Below are positions 1 to 9,319 of a stretch of 64,000 bases of DNA, in pieces. The notes under the pieces are model-generated. The model made no database searches and was not told where the DNA came from. It was given only the letters and a program-made list of their open reading frames with translations. The DNA is taken from positions 186,001 through 250,000 of the forward strand of contig NZ_JALQEM010000041.1 in NCBI RefSeq assembly GCF_023630705.1. The letters run 5' to 3'. The stretch is from Caballeronia sp. GAFFF1 (GTDB lineage Bacteria > Pseudomonadota > Gammaproteobacteria > Burkholderiales > Burkholderiaceae). How positions within the stretch are numbered: position 1 is the first letter of the stretch; every line of letters starts with the position of its first letter. Both the position numbers and the translations under genes were made by a program.

Positions 1-1728
1 TTGCGCGACAAAGCTGCGGCGCTGAATCCCGAGTTCAATCTCTTCATTCACCTGTTGAGCGAAGCGGAACTCGCCCCGTACCTCGAACGACTCGACGCGC
101 AGGACTCCGAAACGATGCCGCTCTACGGCATTCCGTTTGCAATCAAGGACAACATCGACCTCGCGGGCATACAGACGACAGCCGCCTGCCCCGCGTTCGC
201 CTACACGCCATCGGAGTCGGCGACCGTCGTCGCGCGCCTCATCGAACTCGGCGCGATACCGCTCGGCAAGACCAACCTCGATCAGTTCGCGACCGGTCTC
301 AACGGCACGCGCTCGCCGTACGGCAAGTGCCGCAACAGCGTGCATTCTGGATACCCGTCCGGCGGATCGAGCGCGGGATCGTCGCTCGCTGTCGCGCTCG
401 GCGTAGCGAGCTTTGCGCTCGGCACGGACACGGCAGGTTCCGGCCGCGTGCCGGCCGCGCTGAACAATCTCGTCGGACTCAAGCCGACGAAGGGCCTGCT
501 CTCGATGGCCGGCGTCGTGCCTGCCTGCCGCACGCTGGACTGCGTGACCTACTTCACGGCGAGGCCGCAAGAGGCGAGCGAACTGCTCTCGCTCACCGCG
601 CAAGCGGACGCCCGCGATGCCTATAGCCGCAAGAATCCGCAGTGGAACACGGCGCGCGCGTTCGGCACGCCCGCCGCGTTTCGCTTCGGCGTGCCGGCGC
701 AACTGGAGTTCGCAGGATGCGCCGAGAGTCCCGCATTGTTCGATGCGGCTCGCGCGATGCTCGAAGCAGCCGGTGGCGAGGCCGTCGAAATCGACTTCGA
801 GCCGTTCGTCGAAGCGGCGCAGCTGCTTTATCAAGGTCCGTGGGTCGCGGAGCGTTACAGCGTGGTGCGTGACCTGATGCACTCGCAGCCGGATGCGGTG
901 CTGCCCGTCATCCGCGATGTGCTGGCGAAGGCGCCCGGCGCAACTGCTGTCGAGCTGTTCCGCGCGCAGTACCGCTTGCAGGCGTTGAAGGCAACCTGCG
1001 ACGCGTCGCTCGATTCGCTCGACTTCGTTCTGACGCCGACGTATCCGCGTCCGGTCACGCTCGCCGAGCTGGAAGCTGATCCTATTGGACCGAACTCGCT
1101 GCTCGGTCATTACACCAACTTCATGAACCTGCTCGACTACGCCGCCGTCGCGACGCCGACAGCCTTCATGCAGAACGGTCTGCCGTGGGGCGTGACCGTC
1201 TTCGGCCGCGCTTTCACGGACCAGTATCTGCTGGGCGTCGCCGACTTGCTGCAACGCGCGAGCGGCATCGCATGCGTAGGCGGCAACGTAGTGTCAACGC
1301 GCGAGCAAAGCATCGCCACGAACGATCGCGTTCGCATCGCGGTGTGCGGCGCGCATATGCAGGGCTTGCCGCTCAACCGGGACCTGCTTGCGCGAAGCGC
1401 GCATCTTGTGCAGGCGACACGCACCGCTGCGTCGTATCGGCTCGCCGCGCTGCCGGCGTCGGCCGATGGAACGCGTCGGCCGGGCATGTGGCGCGTGGCA
1501 GAAAACGGCGTCGAAATCGCGGTGGAAGTATGGGAGATGCCGTTCGCGGAACTCGGCTCGTTCATCGCGACCGTTCCGCCGCCGCTCGCCTTGGGCAAGG
1601 TCGAACTCACGGACGGCTCGTGGGTGATCGGCTTTCTCTGCGAACCGTACGGCGTGCAATCAGGCACGGACATCTCCGCGTTCGGGGGATGGCGAGCGTG
1701 GCTTGCCGAACAGCGAGCTGCGGTCTGA
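1..1728 (+). CDS. atzF: allophanate hydrolase, 5'-truncated by the window edge
   Basis: Hydrolyses allophanate to ammonia and CO2, the second step of ATP-dependent urea breakdown after urea carboxylase. The reading frame is open at base 1 and gives 575 residues; the family is usually about 600, so roughly 30-40 N-terminal residues lie outside. The amidase-signature core is clear: catalytic Lys in FAIKDNID, the Gly/Ser-rich SGGSSAGSS stretch, and the nucleophilic Ser region DTAGSGRVPA. Residues from about 445 on form the extra C-terminal domain (AVCGAHMQGLPLN onward) that separates allophanate hydrolases from plain amidases. Urea carboxylase is presumably just upstream, beyond the edge. Confidence 0.92.
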   Translation: MRDKAAALNPEFNLFIHLLSEAELAPYLERLDAQDSETMPLYGIPFAIKDNIDLAGIQTTAACPAFAYTPSESATVVARLIELGAIPLGKTNLDQFATGLNGTRSPYGKCRNSVHSGYPSGGSSAGSSLAVALGVASFALGTDTAGSGRVPAALNNLVGLKPTKGLLSMAGVVPACRTLDCVTYFTARPQEASELLSLTAQADARDAYSRKNPQWNTARAFGTPAAFRFGVPAQLEFAGCAESPALFDAARAMLEAAGGEAVEIDFEPFVEAAQLLYQGPWVAERYSVVRDLMHSQPDAVLPVIRDVLAKAPGATAVELFRAQYRLQALKATCDASLDSLDFVLTPTYPRPVTLAELEADPIGPNSLLGHYTNFMNLLDYAAVATPTAFMQNGLPWGVTVFGRAFTDQYLLGVADLLQRASGIACVGGNVVSTREQSIATNDRVRIAVCGAHMQGLPLNRDLLARSAHLVQATRTAASYRLAALPASADGTRRPGMWRVAENGVEIAVEVWEMPFAELGSFIATVPPPLALGKVELTDGSWVIGFLCEPYGVQSGTDISAFGGWRAWLAEQRAAV

Positions 1729-1873
1729 AAAGACGGCGATGACCGCAGCGGTTCCGCCGATCGTAGCCATTCACCTTGGCGCAATCGACATCGAGCCGCT
1801 GCGTCACAGCAAAGGCGTGCGCCGCGAATGCTTCGTTAGGCTCGAGAGCGGTCGATAGCGTTCAGGGCCGGAC

Positions 1874-3007
1874 TTACGCAGCGTCGTTCATCCGATGTTC
1901 GCGATGCGTTCCCGCACCCGTTGGCACGGCGAATGGCGCGCACGCGTCCTCGTCCGCTTCGCCACCGACCAGGCTCGACGAGGCTTCGTTGACCGCGCGC
2001 CCCTGACTGCGCCGCCAGCTCGCGGGCGGCATCCCGAACTGGCGCTTGAACGCCCGATTGAACGCCGCCTCCGATTCGTAGCCCACCCGTTCCGCCACTG
2101 CCGCGATCGGACGCGGCCCCGCGAGCAGGTCCTGCGCGGCCACTTGCAAGCGCCAGCACGCGAGGTATTGCATCGGCGCCTGACCGAGCAATTGCGTGAA
2201 CCGCTGAGCAAGCGCGGAGCGGGAGAGACCGACGCGGCGCGCAAGTTCATCGACGGTCCAGTCATGACCCGGTTGCGCGTGCAGCAACGCGAGGGCCTTG
2301 CCCACGAACCGGTCCTCGACGCCCGCGAGCCAGCCACGGCGATCCTCGGGCATCGAGGCGATGCAGCGTCGCACCGCTTCCACGAAGAGCAGTTCGGAGA
2401 GCCGGGCAAGCACGGTCGCGCTGCCGGGACGCCACTCGGCCGCCTCCGTCACCGCGAATCTCAGCGACGATTCGAGCCACGCGGATTGCGGATCGTTGCG
2501 CATGTCGATCTTGAAGAGACGGGGCAACGACGAAAGCACTGGATTGACCAGCATATCGTCGCAAGCGAGAAAGCCGCAGACGATCCGCGTGCGGGCCGCT
2601 TCCTTTCCATCTTCCTTGACCGCGCCCTCTCCGCCGACGCATAGGCGCATTACGTCGCCGGGCGAGGTCGCGAGATATCTCGCCACGAGTTGCTCCGCGG
2701 GCGTCGGCTCTAGATCGAGCGAACTGCCCATCAGATGCGCCTCCCCTCGCGGCACGACGAGCAGTTCCCCCGCATCGACGCGAATGGCCGAGGCGGGGTC
2801 GTCGGTCAACGCCGCCCTGCAACTGCCTTCCAGAATGAGGTGATACGACACGACGCGCTCGGCGCGCGGCAGGAACGTCGCGCACATGGCGGGCGCGACC
2901 TGCCCGACCACGCACCACGGCGCCGTGAAATCGCCGTTCAGATACACGGCTCCGCTGAGACGCAAAAGACGAAGAACGTCGGAAAGCGCATCCATGGTCA
3001 GTCCCAA
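1874..3007 (-). CDS. AraC family transcriptional regulator with N-terminal cupin
   Basis: DNA-binding regulator of 377 residues. The N-terminal half is a cupin-like sensor of the AraC_binding_6 type (LILEGSC, GELLVVPRGEAHLM). The C-terminal ~100 residues hold two helix-turn-helix motifs (WTVDELARRVGLSRSALAQRF and the IAAVAERVGYESEAAFNRAFKR repeat). The start at 3007 is the longest; MDALSDVL at 2995 is equally plausible. It lies convergent to allophanate hydrolase and divergent from the GFA gene with about 150 bases between, so it may control the latter. Its ligand cannot be told from the sequence. Confidence 0.88.
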   Translation of the reverse strand: MGLTMDALSDVLRLLRLSGAVYLNGDFTAPWCVVGQVAPAMCATFLPRAERVVSYHLILEGSCRAALTDDPASAIRVDAGELLVVPRGEAHLMGSSLDLEPTPAEQLVARYLATSPGDVMRLCVGGEGAVKEDGKEAARTRIVCGFLACDDMLVNPVLSSLPRLFKIDMRNDPQSAWLESSLRFAVTEAAEWRPGSATVLARLSELLFVEAVRRCIASMPEDRRGWLAGVEDRFVGKALALLHAQPGHDWTVDELARRVGLSRSALAQRFTQLLGQAPMQYLACWRLQVAAQDLLAGPRPIAAVAERVGYESEAAFNRAFKRQFGMPPASWRRSQGRAVNEASSSLVGGEADEDACAPFAVPTGAGTHREHRMNDAA

Positions 3008-3157
3008 AGTTTCGGCGTCCCGCGCAAAACATCTGGACGCTCAGTCATTCAACGAAGCGGTCCGCGCGCCGATACTGGCATCCACGCGAAACACCACTGA
3101 CGCAAGGTTAAGCCCAGTCGTAGCGTTCGCCAACCCACACTAACGAGGGGTCTTCCG

Positions 3158-3592
3158 ATGAATGACACAGCTACTTACCACGGCAGTTGTTTCTGCGGCG
3201 CGGTGCGGTTCACGGTGAACGGGAAGCCTGAAGGCATGGGCTATTGCCATTGCCAATCGTGCCGACGCTGGTCCGCGGGCCCCGTCAACGCGTTCACGCT
3301 CTGGAAGCCGGATGCGCTGCGCATCATTCGTGGAGCGGACCATATCGCCACTTACAACAATACTGAGCAGAGCTATCGAAAATGGTGCAGGAACTGCGGC
3401 GGGCATCTCTTCACCGAGCATCCGCATTGGGGGCTGACCGACGTCTATGCCGCCGTGATCGATGACTTCCCGTACGAACCAGGCCTGCATGTGCATTACA
3501 TGGAATCGAAGCTGCCGATGAAGGACGGTCTGCCGAAGATGCAGGACTTGCCGAAGGAAATGGGCGGCTCAGGCTTGAGCGTCGCCGAGTAG
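3158..3592 (+). CDS. GFA/CENP-V family zinc protein
   Basis: Small 144-residue protein of the glutathione-dependent formaldehyde-activating (GFA)/CENP-V fold. Zinc-binding cysteines are visible in GSCFCGAVRF near the N-terminus, in GYCHCQSCRRW around residue 30, and in the CRNCGGHLF motif around residue 77. The family name is historical, and many members have no proven formaldehyde activity. The ATG is preceded by a purine-rich cgagggg. It stands alone between the AraC regulator, read the other way, and the methyltransferase 84 bases downstream. Specific role unknown. Confidence 0.85.
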   Translation: MNDTATYHGSCFCGAVRFTVNGKPEGMGYCHCQSCRRWSAGPVNAFTLWKPDALRIIRGADHIATYNNTEQSYRKWCRNCGGHLFTEHPHWGLTDVYAAVIDDFPYEPGLHVHYMESKLPMKDGLPKMQDLPKEMGGSGLSVAE

Positions 3593-3676
3593 TTCGCGTT
3601 GTTCCGTAGCAATCCGCAAACAGGCACGCGCAAGCGATCTTGCAACGCTGCCATCTGATCTATCAGGAGCCATGTC

Positions 3677-4510
3677 ATGTCCGCAGTCGCTACCGCATTC
3701 TCGCCCGCCGCCGATCTCTCCGCCGTCAAGGTCCGTCAGCACGCTGCCTGGTCGACGGGGAACTACGCAGTCATCGGCACTACGTTGCAGATCGTCGGAG
3801 AGCATCTTTGCGAGGCGCTCGACTTGCGCTCCGGCAGTCGCGTGCTGGATGTCGCAGCGGGCAACGGCAATGCGACGCTCGCCGCCGCGCGCCGTTATTG
3901 CGACGTCGTCTCCACCGACTATGTCGCTTCGCTGCTCGATGCGGGTCGCGCACGCGCCGAAGCCGAAGCGCTCGCCGTGCACTTTCAGGAAGCAGACGCC
4001 GAAGCCTTGCCTTTCCCGGATGCATCGTTCGACGTCGTGCTATCGACCTTCGGCGTGATGTTCACGCCGAACCAGCAACAGGCGGCGAGCGAACTGATGC
4101 GCGTCTGTCGGCCGGGCGGAAAGATCGGCCTCGCGAACTGGACGCCGGAGAGTTTCATCGGACAGGTGTTCAAGACGATGGGCCAATACATCACGCCGCC
4201 CACTGGCGTGAAGTCGCCTGCGCTGTGGGGCACGGAGACGCGCATCGCCGAATTGCTGGGAAGCGGCGCCGCGCGCATCAGTGCGGCGAAGCGTGAATTC
4301 GTATTCCGGTATCGGTCGGCGGAGCATTTCGTCGACGTATTCCGCAGCTACTACGGCCCGATGAACAAGGCGTTCGCCGCGCTCGAAGGCGAGCGGCAAG
4401 CCGCGTTCCTCGCTGATCTGATGGCGCTCATCGAGAGTCGCAATCGGTCCGGTGACGAGACGCTCGTCTTGCCCAGTGAATACCTCGAAGTCGTGGTGGA
4501 AAGGAAATGA
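3677..4510 (+). CDS. class I SAM-dependent methyltransferase
   Basis: Methyltransferase of 277 residues in the UbiE/Methyltransf_11 style. SAM-binding motif I is VLDVAAGNGNA (about residues 55-65), followed by the acidic STDY loop, the motif with DAEALPFPDASFDVV, and a post-motif PGGKIGLANW. AGGAG lies 7 bases before the ATG at 3677; another ATG five bases upstream is out of frame and ignored. The stop overlaps the next ATG (ATGA), suggesting translational coupling with the following micro-ORF. Substrate unknown. Confidence 0.87.
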   Translation: MSAVATAFSPAADLSAVKVRQHAAWSTGNYAVIGTTLQIVGEHLCEALDLRSGSRVLDVAAGNGNATLAAARRYCDVVSTDYVASLLDAGRARAEAEALAVHFQEADAEALPFPDASFDVVLSTFGVMFTPNQQQAASELMRVCRPGGKIGLANWTPESFIGQVFKTMGQYITPPTGVKSPALWGTETRIAELLGSGAARISAAKREFVFRYRSAEHFVDVFRSYYGPMNKAFAALEGERQAAFLADLMALIESRNRSGDETLVLPSEYLEVVVERK

Positions 4511-4683
4511 TCCTGCTCAAACATATGTTCGACGAAGCGCTGGACTTCGGGTTGCGCCTGCACGTGCTCGTCTCCTCTACAGAGTTGCGGCGCGAGTCCC
4601 TCTGCATGGGCATGCCGTTGTTGTCGTCGGTGTGCTTCTTCACTCTTCGGCTTGCGCTGTCGCGGCTCGGAGTCGTGGTTTGA
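4507..4683 (+). CDS. possible translationally coupled micro-protein (58 aa)
   Basis: An open frame whose ATG overlaps the methyltransferase stop as ATGA, the classic coupling arrangement. The product begins MILLKHMFDEALDF and has a hydrophobic C-terminal half (MGMPLLSSVCFF) ending in GVVV, so it could carry one short membrane segment. I recognise no family. The only support is the overlap and the position within an apparent operon with DUF3563 and the hydrolase. It could equally be non-coding spacer. Confidence 0.3.
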   Translation: MILLKHMFDEALDFGLRLHVLVSSTELRRESLCMGMPLLSSVCFFTLRLALSRLGVVV

Positions 4684-4759
4684 GCGCGGCTCGATTCGGT
4701 CCTTCGCCTCACGGGTTCGATGCGAAGGACCGCCGAAGTCTGCGTCGCTGGAGGCAGTC

Positions 4760-4897
4760 GTGTTTATCTATCTTTTCCTGTGGCTGAAGCGGGCGCTCGA
4801 TCGAGCGGAGAACAGCCGTCGCGATGCTTATCTCGCATCGGCTTCGGATATCGTCGAACTGGAGCGTCGCATGCGTGCGCTCGATATGGAGGGATAG
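4760..4897 (+). CDS. DUF3563 family micro-protein
   Basis: A 45-residue protein matching the DUF3563 pattern seen in Burkholderiaceae: a hydrophobic-aromatic N-terminus (FIYLFLWLKRALDRAE), a central RRDAYLASASD, and a terminal helix ELERRMRALD. I take the GTG at 4760 as start because GGAGG sits 5 bases upstream; the longer frame upstream lacks family character. It ends directly against the ATG of the alpha/beta hydrolase, so the two are probably co-translated. The family has no known function; a membrane-associated amphipathic helix is a guess. Confidence 0.75.
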   Translation: MFIYLFLWLKRALDRAENSRRDAYLASASDIVELERRMRALDMEG

Positions 4898-5749
4898 ATG
4901 AACGATATGCGCAACGCATTCCCGATCGAGCCGGGCTCGCCGGCATCGACGGTCATCGCGCTGCATTGCTCGGGCGCAGGCGCAGCACAGTGGCGCAAGT
5001 TGAGCGAGGCGCTCGGCTCGCGCGTATCGTTCATCGCGCCCGAGCACTACGGCTGCGACAGCACGGGACCGTGGAGCGGCGAGCACGCGTTCACGCTCGC
5101 CGATGAAGCCGAAAGAACCGTCGATATCATCGATGCGACATGCGGGAAGGTGCATCTCATCGGGCATTCGTACGGAGGCGGCGTGGCGCTACGCGCCGCA
5201 ATGGAGCGGCCGCAGCGTATCGCGACCTTGTCGCTATACGAGCCATCGGCGTTTCATCTGCTAAAGACGATGGGCCAGCATGGAGCGCGCGCGCTGGCTG
5301 AAATCAACGCGATATCGAAGCGCACCGCCGATGGCGTGAGTTGCGGCGACTATCGGGGAGCGGCGGCATCGTTCGTCGACTATTGGGGCGGTGCGGGCGC
5401 GTGGGAGGCGCTGCGGCCCTCCGTGCAAGCCGCGCTCACGCGCTGGGTGCCGAAAGCGCCGCTCGACTTTCGCGCGCTGCTCGATGAACCCGCGTCCGAT
5501 GCGCCCTATGCTGACTTGCGCATGCCCGTCCTCGTCATGCGCGGCGAGCACGCGCCGCTACCCACGCTTGCATTGGCCGAGCGCTTGCCGCACATGTTTC
5601 CGCGCGCGCGGCTTGCCATCGTCGGGGGCGCGGGTCATATGGGCCCGCTCACGCACGCGGACGAAGTCAACGACGCGATCATGCGGCATATCTTCGAAGC
5701 GGATTCGAAGCGCTGGCGGCAAGCGCGGGAACATCTGCACATGATGTGA
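4898..5749 (+). CDS. alpha/beta hydrolase
   Basis: Serine hydrolase fold of 283 residues. The nucleophile elbow is GHSYGGG with Ser91; an oxyanion-hole region LHCSGAGAAQW lies near residue 23; the catalytic His is in GGAGHMGPLTH near the C-terminus. The usual Asp after strand 7 is not obvious: the equivalent place reads RGEHAPL, so the acid may be displaced or Glu. The ATG follows the DUF3563 stop with no gap and uses GGAGGG inside that gene. Substrate unknown. Confidence 0.85.
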   Translation: MNDMRNAFPIEPGSPASTVIALHCSGAGAAQWRKLSEALGSRVSFIAPEHYGCDSTGPWSGEHAFTLADEAERTVDIIDATCGKVHLIGHSYGGGVALRAAMERPQRIATLSLYEPSAFHLLKTMGQHGARALAEINAISKRTADGVSCGDYRGAAASFVDYWGGAGAWEALRPSVQAALTRWVPKAPLDFRALLDEPASDAPYADLRMPVLVMRGEHAPLPTLALAERLPHMFPRARLAIVGGAGHMGPLTHADEVNDAIMRHIFEADSKRWRQAREHLHMM

Positions 5750-5774
5750 TCGCGTCGCTCGAAGACCTGTGCGA

Positions 5775-5797
5775 AGGCACCGTTCGCCGCGGTGCCT
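5775..5797. terminator. hairpin between convergent genes
   Basis: AGGCACCG and CGGTGCCT form a perfect 8-bp stem with a 7-base loop, filling the 49-base space between the hydrolase stop and the stop of the opposite reductase gene. There is no strong T run on either side. It probably works as a bidirectional terminator. Confidence 0.55.
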
Positions 5798-5798
5798 G

Positions 5799-7379
5799 TC
5801 ACGCCTCCTCGGCGATCTTCTTCGCGTCCTCGATACTCAGCGTGCGTCGCATGGCTTCGGCGAGCGCGCCCATCTGCCGGTTCCGATCGCAACCCACCGC
5901 CGCGACGAGCTTGCCCTTCTCGCCGAAGAGCGCGATGAACTCGAACTTCTCGGGCTCGCCGATAAACACCGTCTGATCCCACTGACGCGCGTGACCGAGA
6001 TACTCGATGGTCTTGTCGTAGTGAAACGTCCAGAAGAACGGCACGAACGGTTCGTCGCGCGGTGAGCCGAGCATCGCATGCGCCGCGATGCGCGCGTGCT
6101 GCTGCGCGACCCGCCAATGCTCCACGCGGATGCTTCCATACGGTTCGATCGGCAACTCGAAGCGGGCGATATCGCCGGCCGCGAAGAGGCCGTCGGCTAC
6201 GCGCATCGACGCATCGACATCGAGGCTTCCGTCTTCGTTGTGCTCGACGCCTGTGACGAAGTCCGTCGGCAGCTCGATGCCAAGCCCTGCCACGATGAAA
6301 TCGCACATCACCGTCGCGCCGTCATCGAGCGTGACGCATAGACGCTCGCCACTGCCTTCGTCATTACGCTTCACAGCGACTGCATGCCTTCCCATGCGGA
6401 ACTGCACGCCGTGCGCTTCATGCAGTCCTGCGACGAGCCGCGCGATCTCCGGCCCGAACTGTTTCTCGAAAGGCACCTTGCCGGGCGACACGACCGTCAC
6501 CGCAACATCGCGATTGCGCAGTCCCGCGGCCACTTCGAGCCCGATGAAACTCGCGCCCAATACGAGCGCATGACTCTTCGGTGTCGCTGTGTCGACAAGA
6601 CCCCGCGCATCGTCGCGGCCACGCAGCAGACGGACGAACTCGGCCACGCCTTCGTCTTCGCCGCCTTGCAGGGACGGCCGCTTCGGAATGCCGCCACACG
6701 AGACCAATGCGGCGTCGTAATGGATCGACGGCGCGCTGCCGATATCGATGCGTTTCGCGCCGGCATCGAGCGTCGCGACTTCGGCCTGAATCACGTCGAT
6801 GGATTCGCGCTCGAAGAAGTCGTCGGGCAGGAGCATCGGCACTTCGTCAGGCGACATCTCGCCGGCCGGTACGAATTTGCTGAGCGAAGTCCGGTCATAG
6901 GGCGTGCGCGGCTCGCGCTCGATGAGCACGATGCGGCCCGTGAACCCGGCTTGACGCAAGGTCGAGCAGGCAGTCGCACCGGCAGCGCCGGCGCCGACGA
7001 TCGCAAAGGTGCGCGTATCGGGCGTCGCGGAAGCATCGCGCGCCGCGGATTCGTCGAGCGGCGTCGGGCTCGCGAGCACGTTGTCGCCCTCGATCTTCAC
7101 CGGATAGCGCTTGAGCGGCATCAGCGGGGGCGGCTCGACAATCGCGCCGCTGTCGATCTCGAACGTGCCCTTGTGCCACGGACACACGAGCCGTCCATTG
7201 CAGAGCGCGCCTTCTTCGAGCGGCGCCCCTGCATGCGGACATTTCGCCTGATAGCCGCGAATCTGCTCGCCGCTGCGGATCAGAAGAATGGGCGTATCGC
7301 CGATCTCGACGCATTTCATCGGCTGCGTGTCGAAGTCGGAGAGCGCGGCGACTTTCTGCATGGAAGGATTGTTGTTCAT
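5799..7379 (-). CDS. Rieske-domain FAD-dependent oxidoreductase (AIFL-like ferredoxin reductase)
   Basis: A fusion of about 526 residues. Residues ~1-100 form a Rieske [2Fe-2S] ferredoxin domain with ligands in CPHAG and CPWHKG. The rest is a class-I flavin reductase with a FAD site (VGAGAAGATAC), an NAD(P) site (VLGASFIGLEVAAGL) and a second FAD motif (GLFAAGDIARF). The C-terminal ~100 residues resemble the reductase C-terminal domain. Such proteins pass electrons from NAD(P)H to oxygenases. I prefer ATG 7379 (MNNNPSMQK) to the longer start at 7415, because the Rieske fold begins just after it. No oxygenase is adjacent, so its partner is elsewhere. Confidence 0.88.
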   Translation of the reverse strand: MNNNPSMQKVAALSDFDTQPMKCVEIGDTPILLIRSGEQIRGYQAKCPHAGAPLEEGALCNGRLVCPWHKGTFEIDSGAIVEPPPLMPLKRYPVKIEGDNVLASPTPLDESAARDASATPDTRTFAIVGAGAAGATACSTLRQAGFTGRIVLIEREPRTPYDRTSLSKFVPAGEMSPDEVPMLLPDDFFERESIDVIQAEVATLDAGAKRIDIGSAPSIHYDAALVSCGGIPKRPSLQGGEDEGVAEFVRLLRGRDDARGLVDTATPKSHALVLGASFIGLEVAAGLRNRDVAVTVVSPGKVPFEKQFGPEIARLVAGLHEAHGVQFRMGRHAVAVKRNDEGSGERLCVTLDDGATVMCDFIVAGLGIELPTDFVTGVEHNEDGSLDVDASMRVADGLFAAGDIARFELPIEPYGSIRVEHWRVAQQHARIAAHAMLGSPRDEPFVPFFWTFHYDKTIEYLGHARQWDQTVFIGEPEKFEFIALFGEKGKLVAAVGCDRNRQMGALAEAMRRTLSIEDAKKIAEEA

Positions 7380-7544
7380 TTGGCTACCGTGACGACGCGA
7401 TGACGAAGTGTTCATGTATGCGCAGTCGCCGCAATGAGCATGCCAAATCTAACGGAGTAACGATTTGGGCACGGCCCTTGCCTTCGTTGTCGAAAAGGAT
7501 GTACGTCACCAGCGCGGCGCAAGGCGCCAGCCACGGAGGAATGC

Positions 7545-8654
7545 ATGAACGATATGACCAGCAGCCCACGAATGCGGGCCGCGCCTTCAGCGTGGCGGCT
7601 CTGCGATGAGCCAGAATCCGCGGATGCACGAAACATCGACAGTGCCGTCGCATCGGCTTCTGCGCTCGAGCTTCTTCTCGCGGCCGTCCACTTCGACGAT
7701 GAAAGCTGCGCGAGCCGCGTTTCCGTGCTCGACCAGCTCCGCGCGAACGAACTGGATAGGCTGCCTTTACCGGGCAGCGGAAAAACTGCAACACGATGGC
7801 GCGCGCTGACCGCGGTCGCCGCGTGCGACTTGTCGCTTGCCAAGCTTTATGAGAGCCACACGGACGCGCTCGCGATTCTCGCGGAGCTACGTCGGGCGGA
7901 CCTGTCAGACGACGGCACGTGGGCCGTCTGGGCAGCCGAGCCGCCGAATGCACGCGTGGTCGCGCGCGCGTCGCGTGGAGACCACTTGATCCTCGATGGC
8001 GTGAAGGCGTGGTGCTCGGGCGCGAGCCATGTCACGCACGCGCTCGTGACGGCCTGGCTCGACGACCAGCCCGTGCTTGCCGCTGTCGAGTTGTCCCAGC
8101 CAAACATCACGGTCGATGCAAGCGGCTGGCAGGCGGTTGGCATGCGCGCGACCGGGACGGCCAACGTGCGCTTCGACGGCGCGCGCGCAACGCAAATCGG
8201 CGATGTCGGCGCGTACGTCGAACGCCCGGGGTTCTGGCACGGCGGCGCGGGCATCGCCGCTTGCTGGCTCGGAGGGCTGGCGGCCATCGCGACGACGCTC
8301 GTCGAAGCCGTCGCGCGTCGCGCCGAACCGCACGCAAGCGCGCATCTCGGCGCGGTCGATGCCGAGCTCAGCAGCGCCGCTGCGCTGCTGAGCGAAACGG
8401 CGTCATGGATCGACGCGCATCCGCGCGCCGATGCGCGACGCCCAGCGCTGCGCGCGCGTGTCGCCGTGGATCGCGCGGCGGCACGCGTCATCGAACATGT
8501 GTCGCGCGCGCTCGGCCCCGCGCCCTTCTGCACCGATGCGAAATTCGCGCGCGCGCTCGCGGATCTGCCCGTGTTCCTTCGGCAAAGCCATGCCGAACGC
8601 GACGAAGCACTGCTGGCGCAGGCGCTGTTGCAAGAGCATGCGTCCCACCTTTGA
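7545..8654 (+). CDS. acyl-CoA dehydrogenase-like flavoprotein
   Basis: A 369-residue protein with acyl-CoA dehydrogenase architecture: a helical N-terminal domain, a beta-domain with WAAEPPNARV and the substrate-loop-like LDGVKAWCSGAS, and a C-terminal helical bundle. It is somewhat short and divergent, so CoA-ester oxidation is not assured. CGGAGG lies just upstream of the ATG. It heads a three-gene operon with a methyltransferase and a glycosyltransferase, a recurring combination in proteobacteria. That context suggests envelope or small-molecule modification rather than fatty-acid oxidation (inference). Confidence 0.8.
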   Translation: MNDMTSSPRMRAAPSAWRLCDEPESADARNIDSAVASASALELLLAAVHFDDESCASRVSVLDQLRANELDRLPLPGSGKTATRWRALTAVAACDLSLAKLYESHTDALAILAELRRADLSDDGTWAVWAAEPPNARVVARASRGDHLILDGVKAWCSGASHVTHALVTAWLDDQPVLAAVELSQPNITVDASGWQAVGMRATGTANVRFDGARATQIGDVGAYVERPGFWHGGAGIAACWLGGLAAIATTLVEAVARRAEPHASAHLGAVDAELSSAAALLSETASWIDAHPRADARRPALRARVAVDRAAARVIEHVSRALGPAPFCTDAKFARALADLPVFLRQSHAERDEALLAQALLQEHASHL

Positions 8655-8719
8655 TAGCCCGCGGCGTCGACAGGACGTCGCAACCGAAAGACAGCCGACA
8701 ACCCACAACAAGGACGTGC

Positions 8720-9319
8720 ATGTCGACACCGCGAGCGTATTTCGACGACTTATATCGCAACAACGATGATCCCTGGCGCTATCGCACGAGCGAATACGAG
8801 CGCCGCAAACGCGAGCTTCTGCTCGCATCGCTGCCGCGCGAGCACTACGCTTCCGGCTTCGAACCCGCGTGCTCCAACGGCGAGCTGTCCGCGCTGCTTG
8901 CCCGCCGATGCGCCCGCTTGCGCATCTGCGACATCAGCCAGCAGGCCGTGGCGCAAGCACGTGAACGCCTGGCGAATGCGCGCGGCGTCACGATAGACGC
9001 CCGCGCCGTTCCCGATGAATGGCCGGCCGGGGAATTCGATCTCATCGTCCTTAGTGAGCTTGCTTACTATCTATCGCCGGCAGCCACGATGACGCTCGCC
9101 GAGCGCGCGTGGGCATCGCTCGCCGATGATGGCGCGATCGTCGCGTGCCATTGGCGTCATCCGTTCGACGGCAAGCTGCAAAGCGCCGAGGATGTCCACG
9201 CCATCTTCCATTCGGCCTTCGACGCGATGCGCGTCGTGCGCCACGAGGAAGCCGACTTCCTCCTCGATGTGTGGTCGAAGGACGGCCGCTCGGTGGCGCA
9301 GCGCGAGGGCATCGCATGA
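8720..9319 (+). CDS. class I SAM-dependent methyltransferase (NodS-like)
   Basis: A 199-residue methyltransferase. It starts at ATG 8720 with AAGGACG upstream and opens with the family-typical YFDDLYRNNDDPWRYRTS, followed by the SAM motif GFEPACSNGELS (variant of E/DxGxGxG), the acidic CDIS, and FDLIVLSELAYYL. In related genomes the same domain is the C-terminal half of a fusion with a PIG-L deacetylase; here it is free-standing and no PIG-L gene lies in the operon. The stop overlaps the glycosyltransferase ATG (ATGA). Confidence 0.85.
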   Translation: MSTPRAYFDDLYRNNDDPWRYRTSEYERRKRELLLASLPREHYASGFEPACSNGELSALLARRCARLRICDISQQAVAQARERLANARGVTIDARAVPDEWPAGEFDLIVLSELAYYLSPAATMTLAERAWASLADDGAIVACHWRHPFDGKLQSAEDVHAIFHSAFDAMRVVRHEEADFLLDVWSKDGRSVAQREGIA

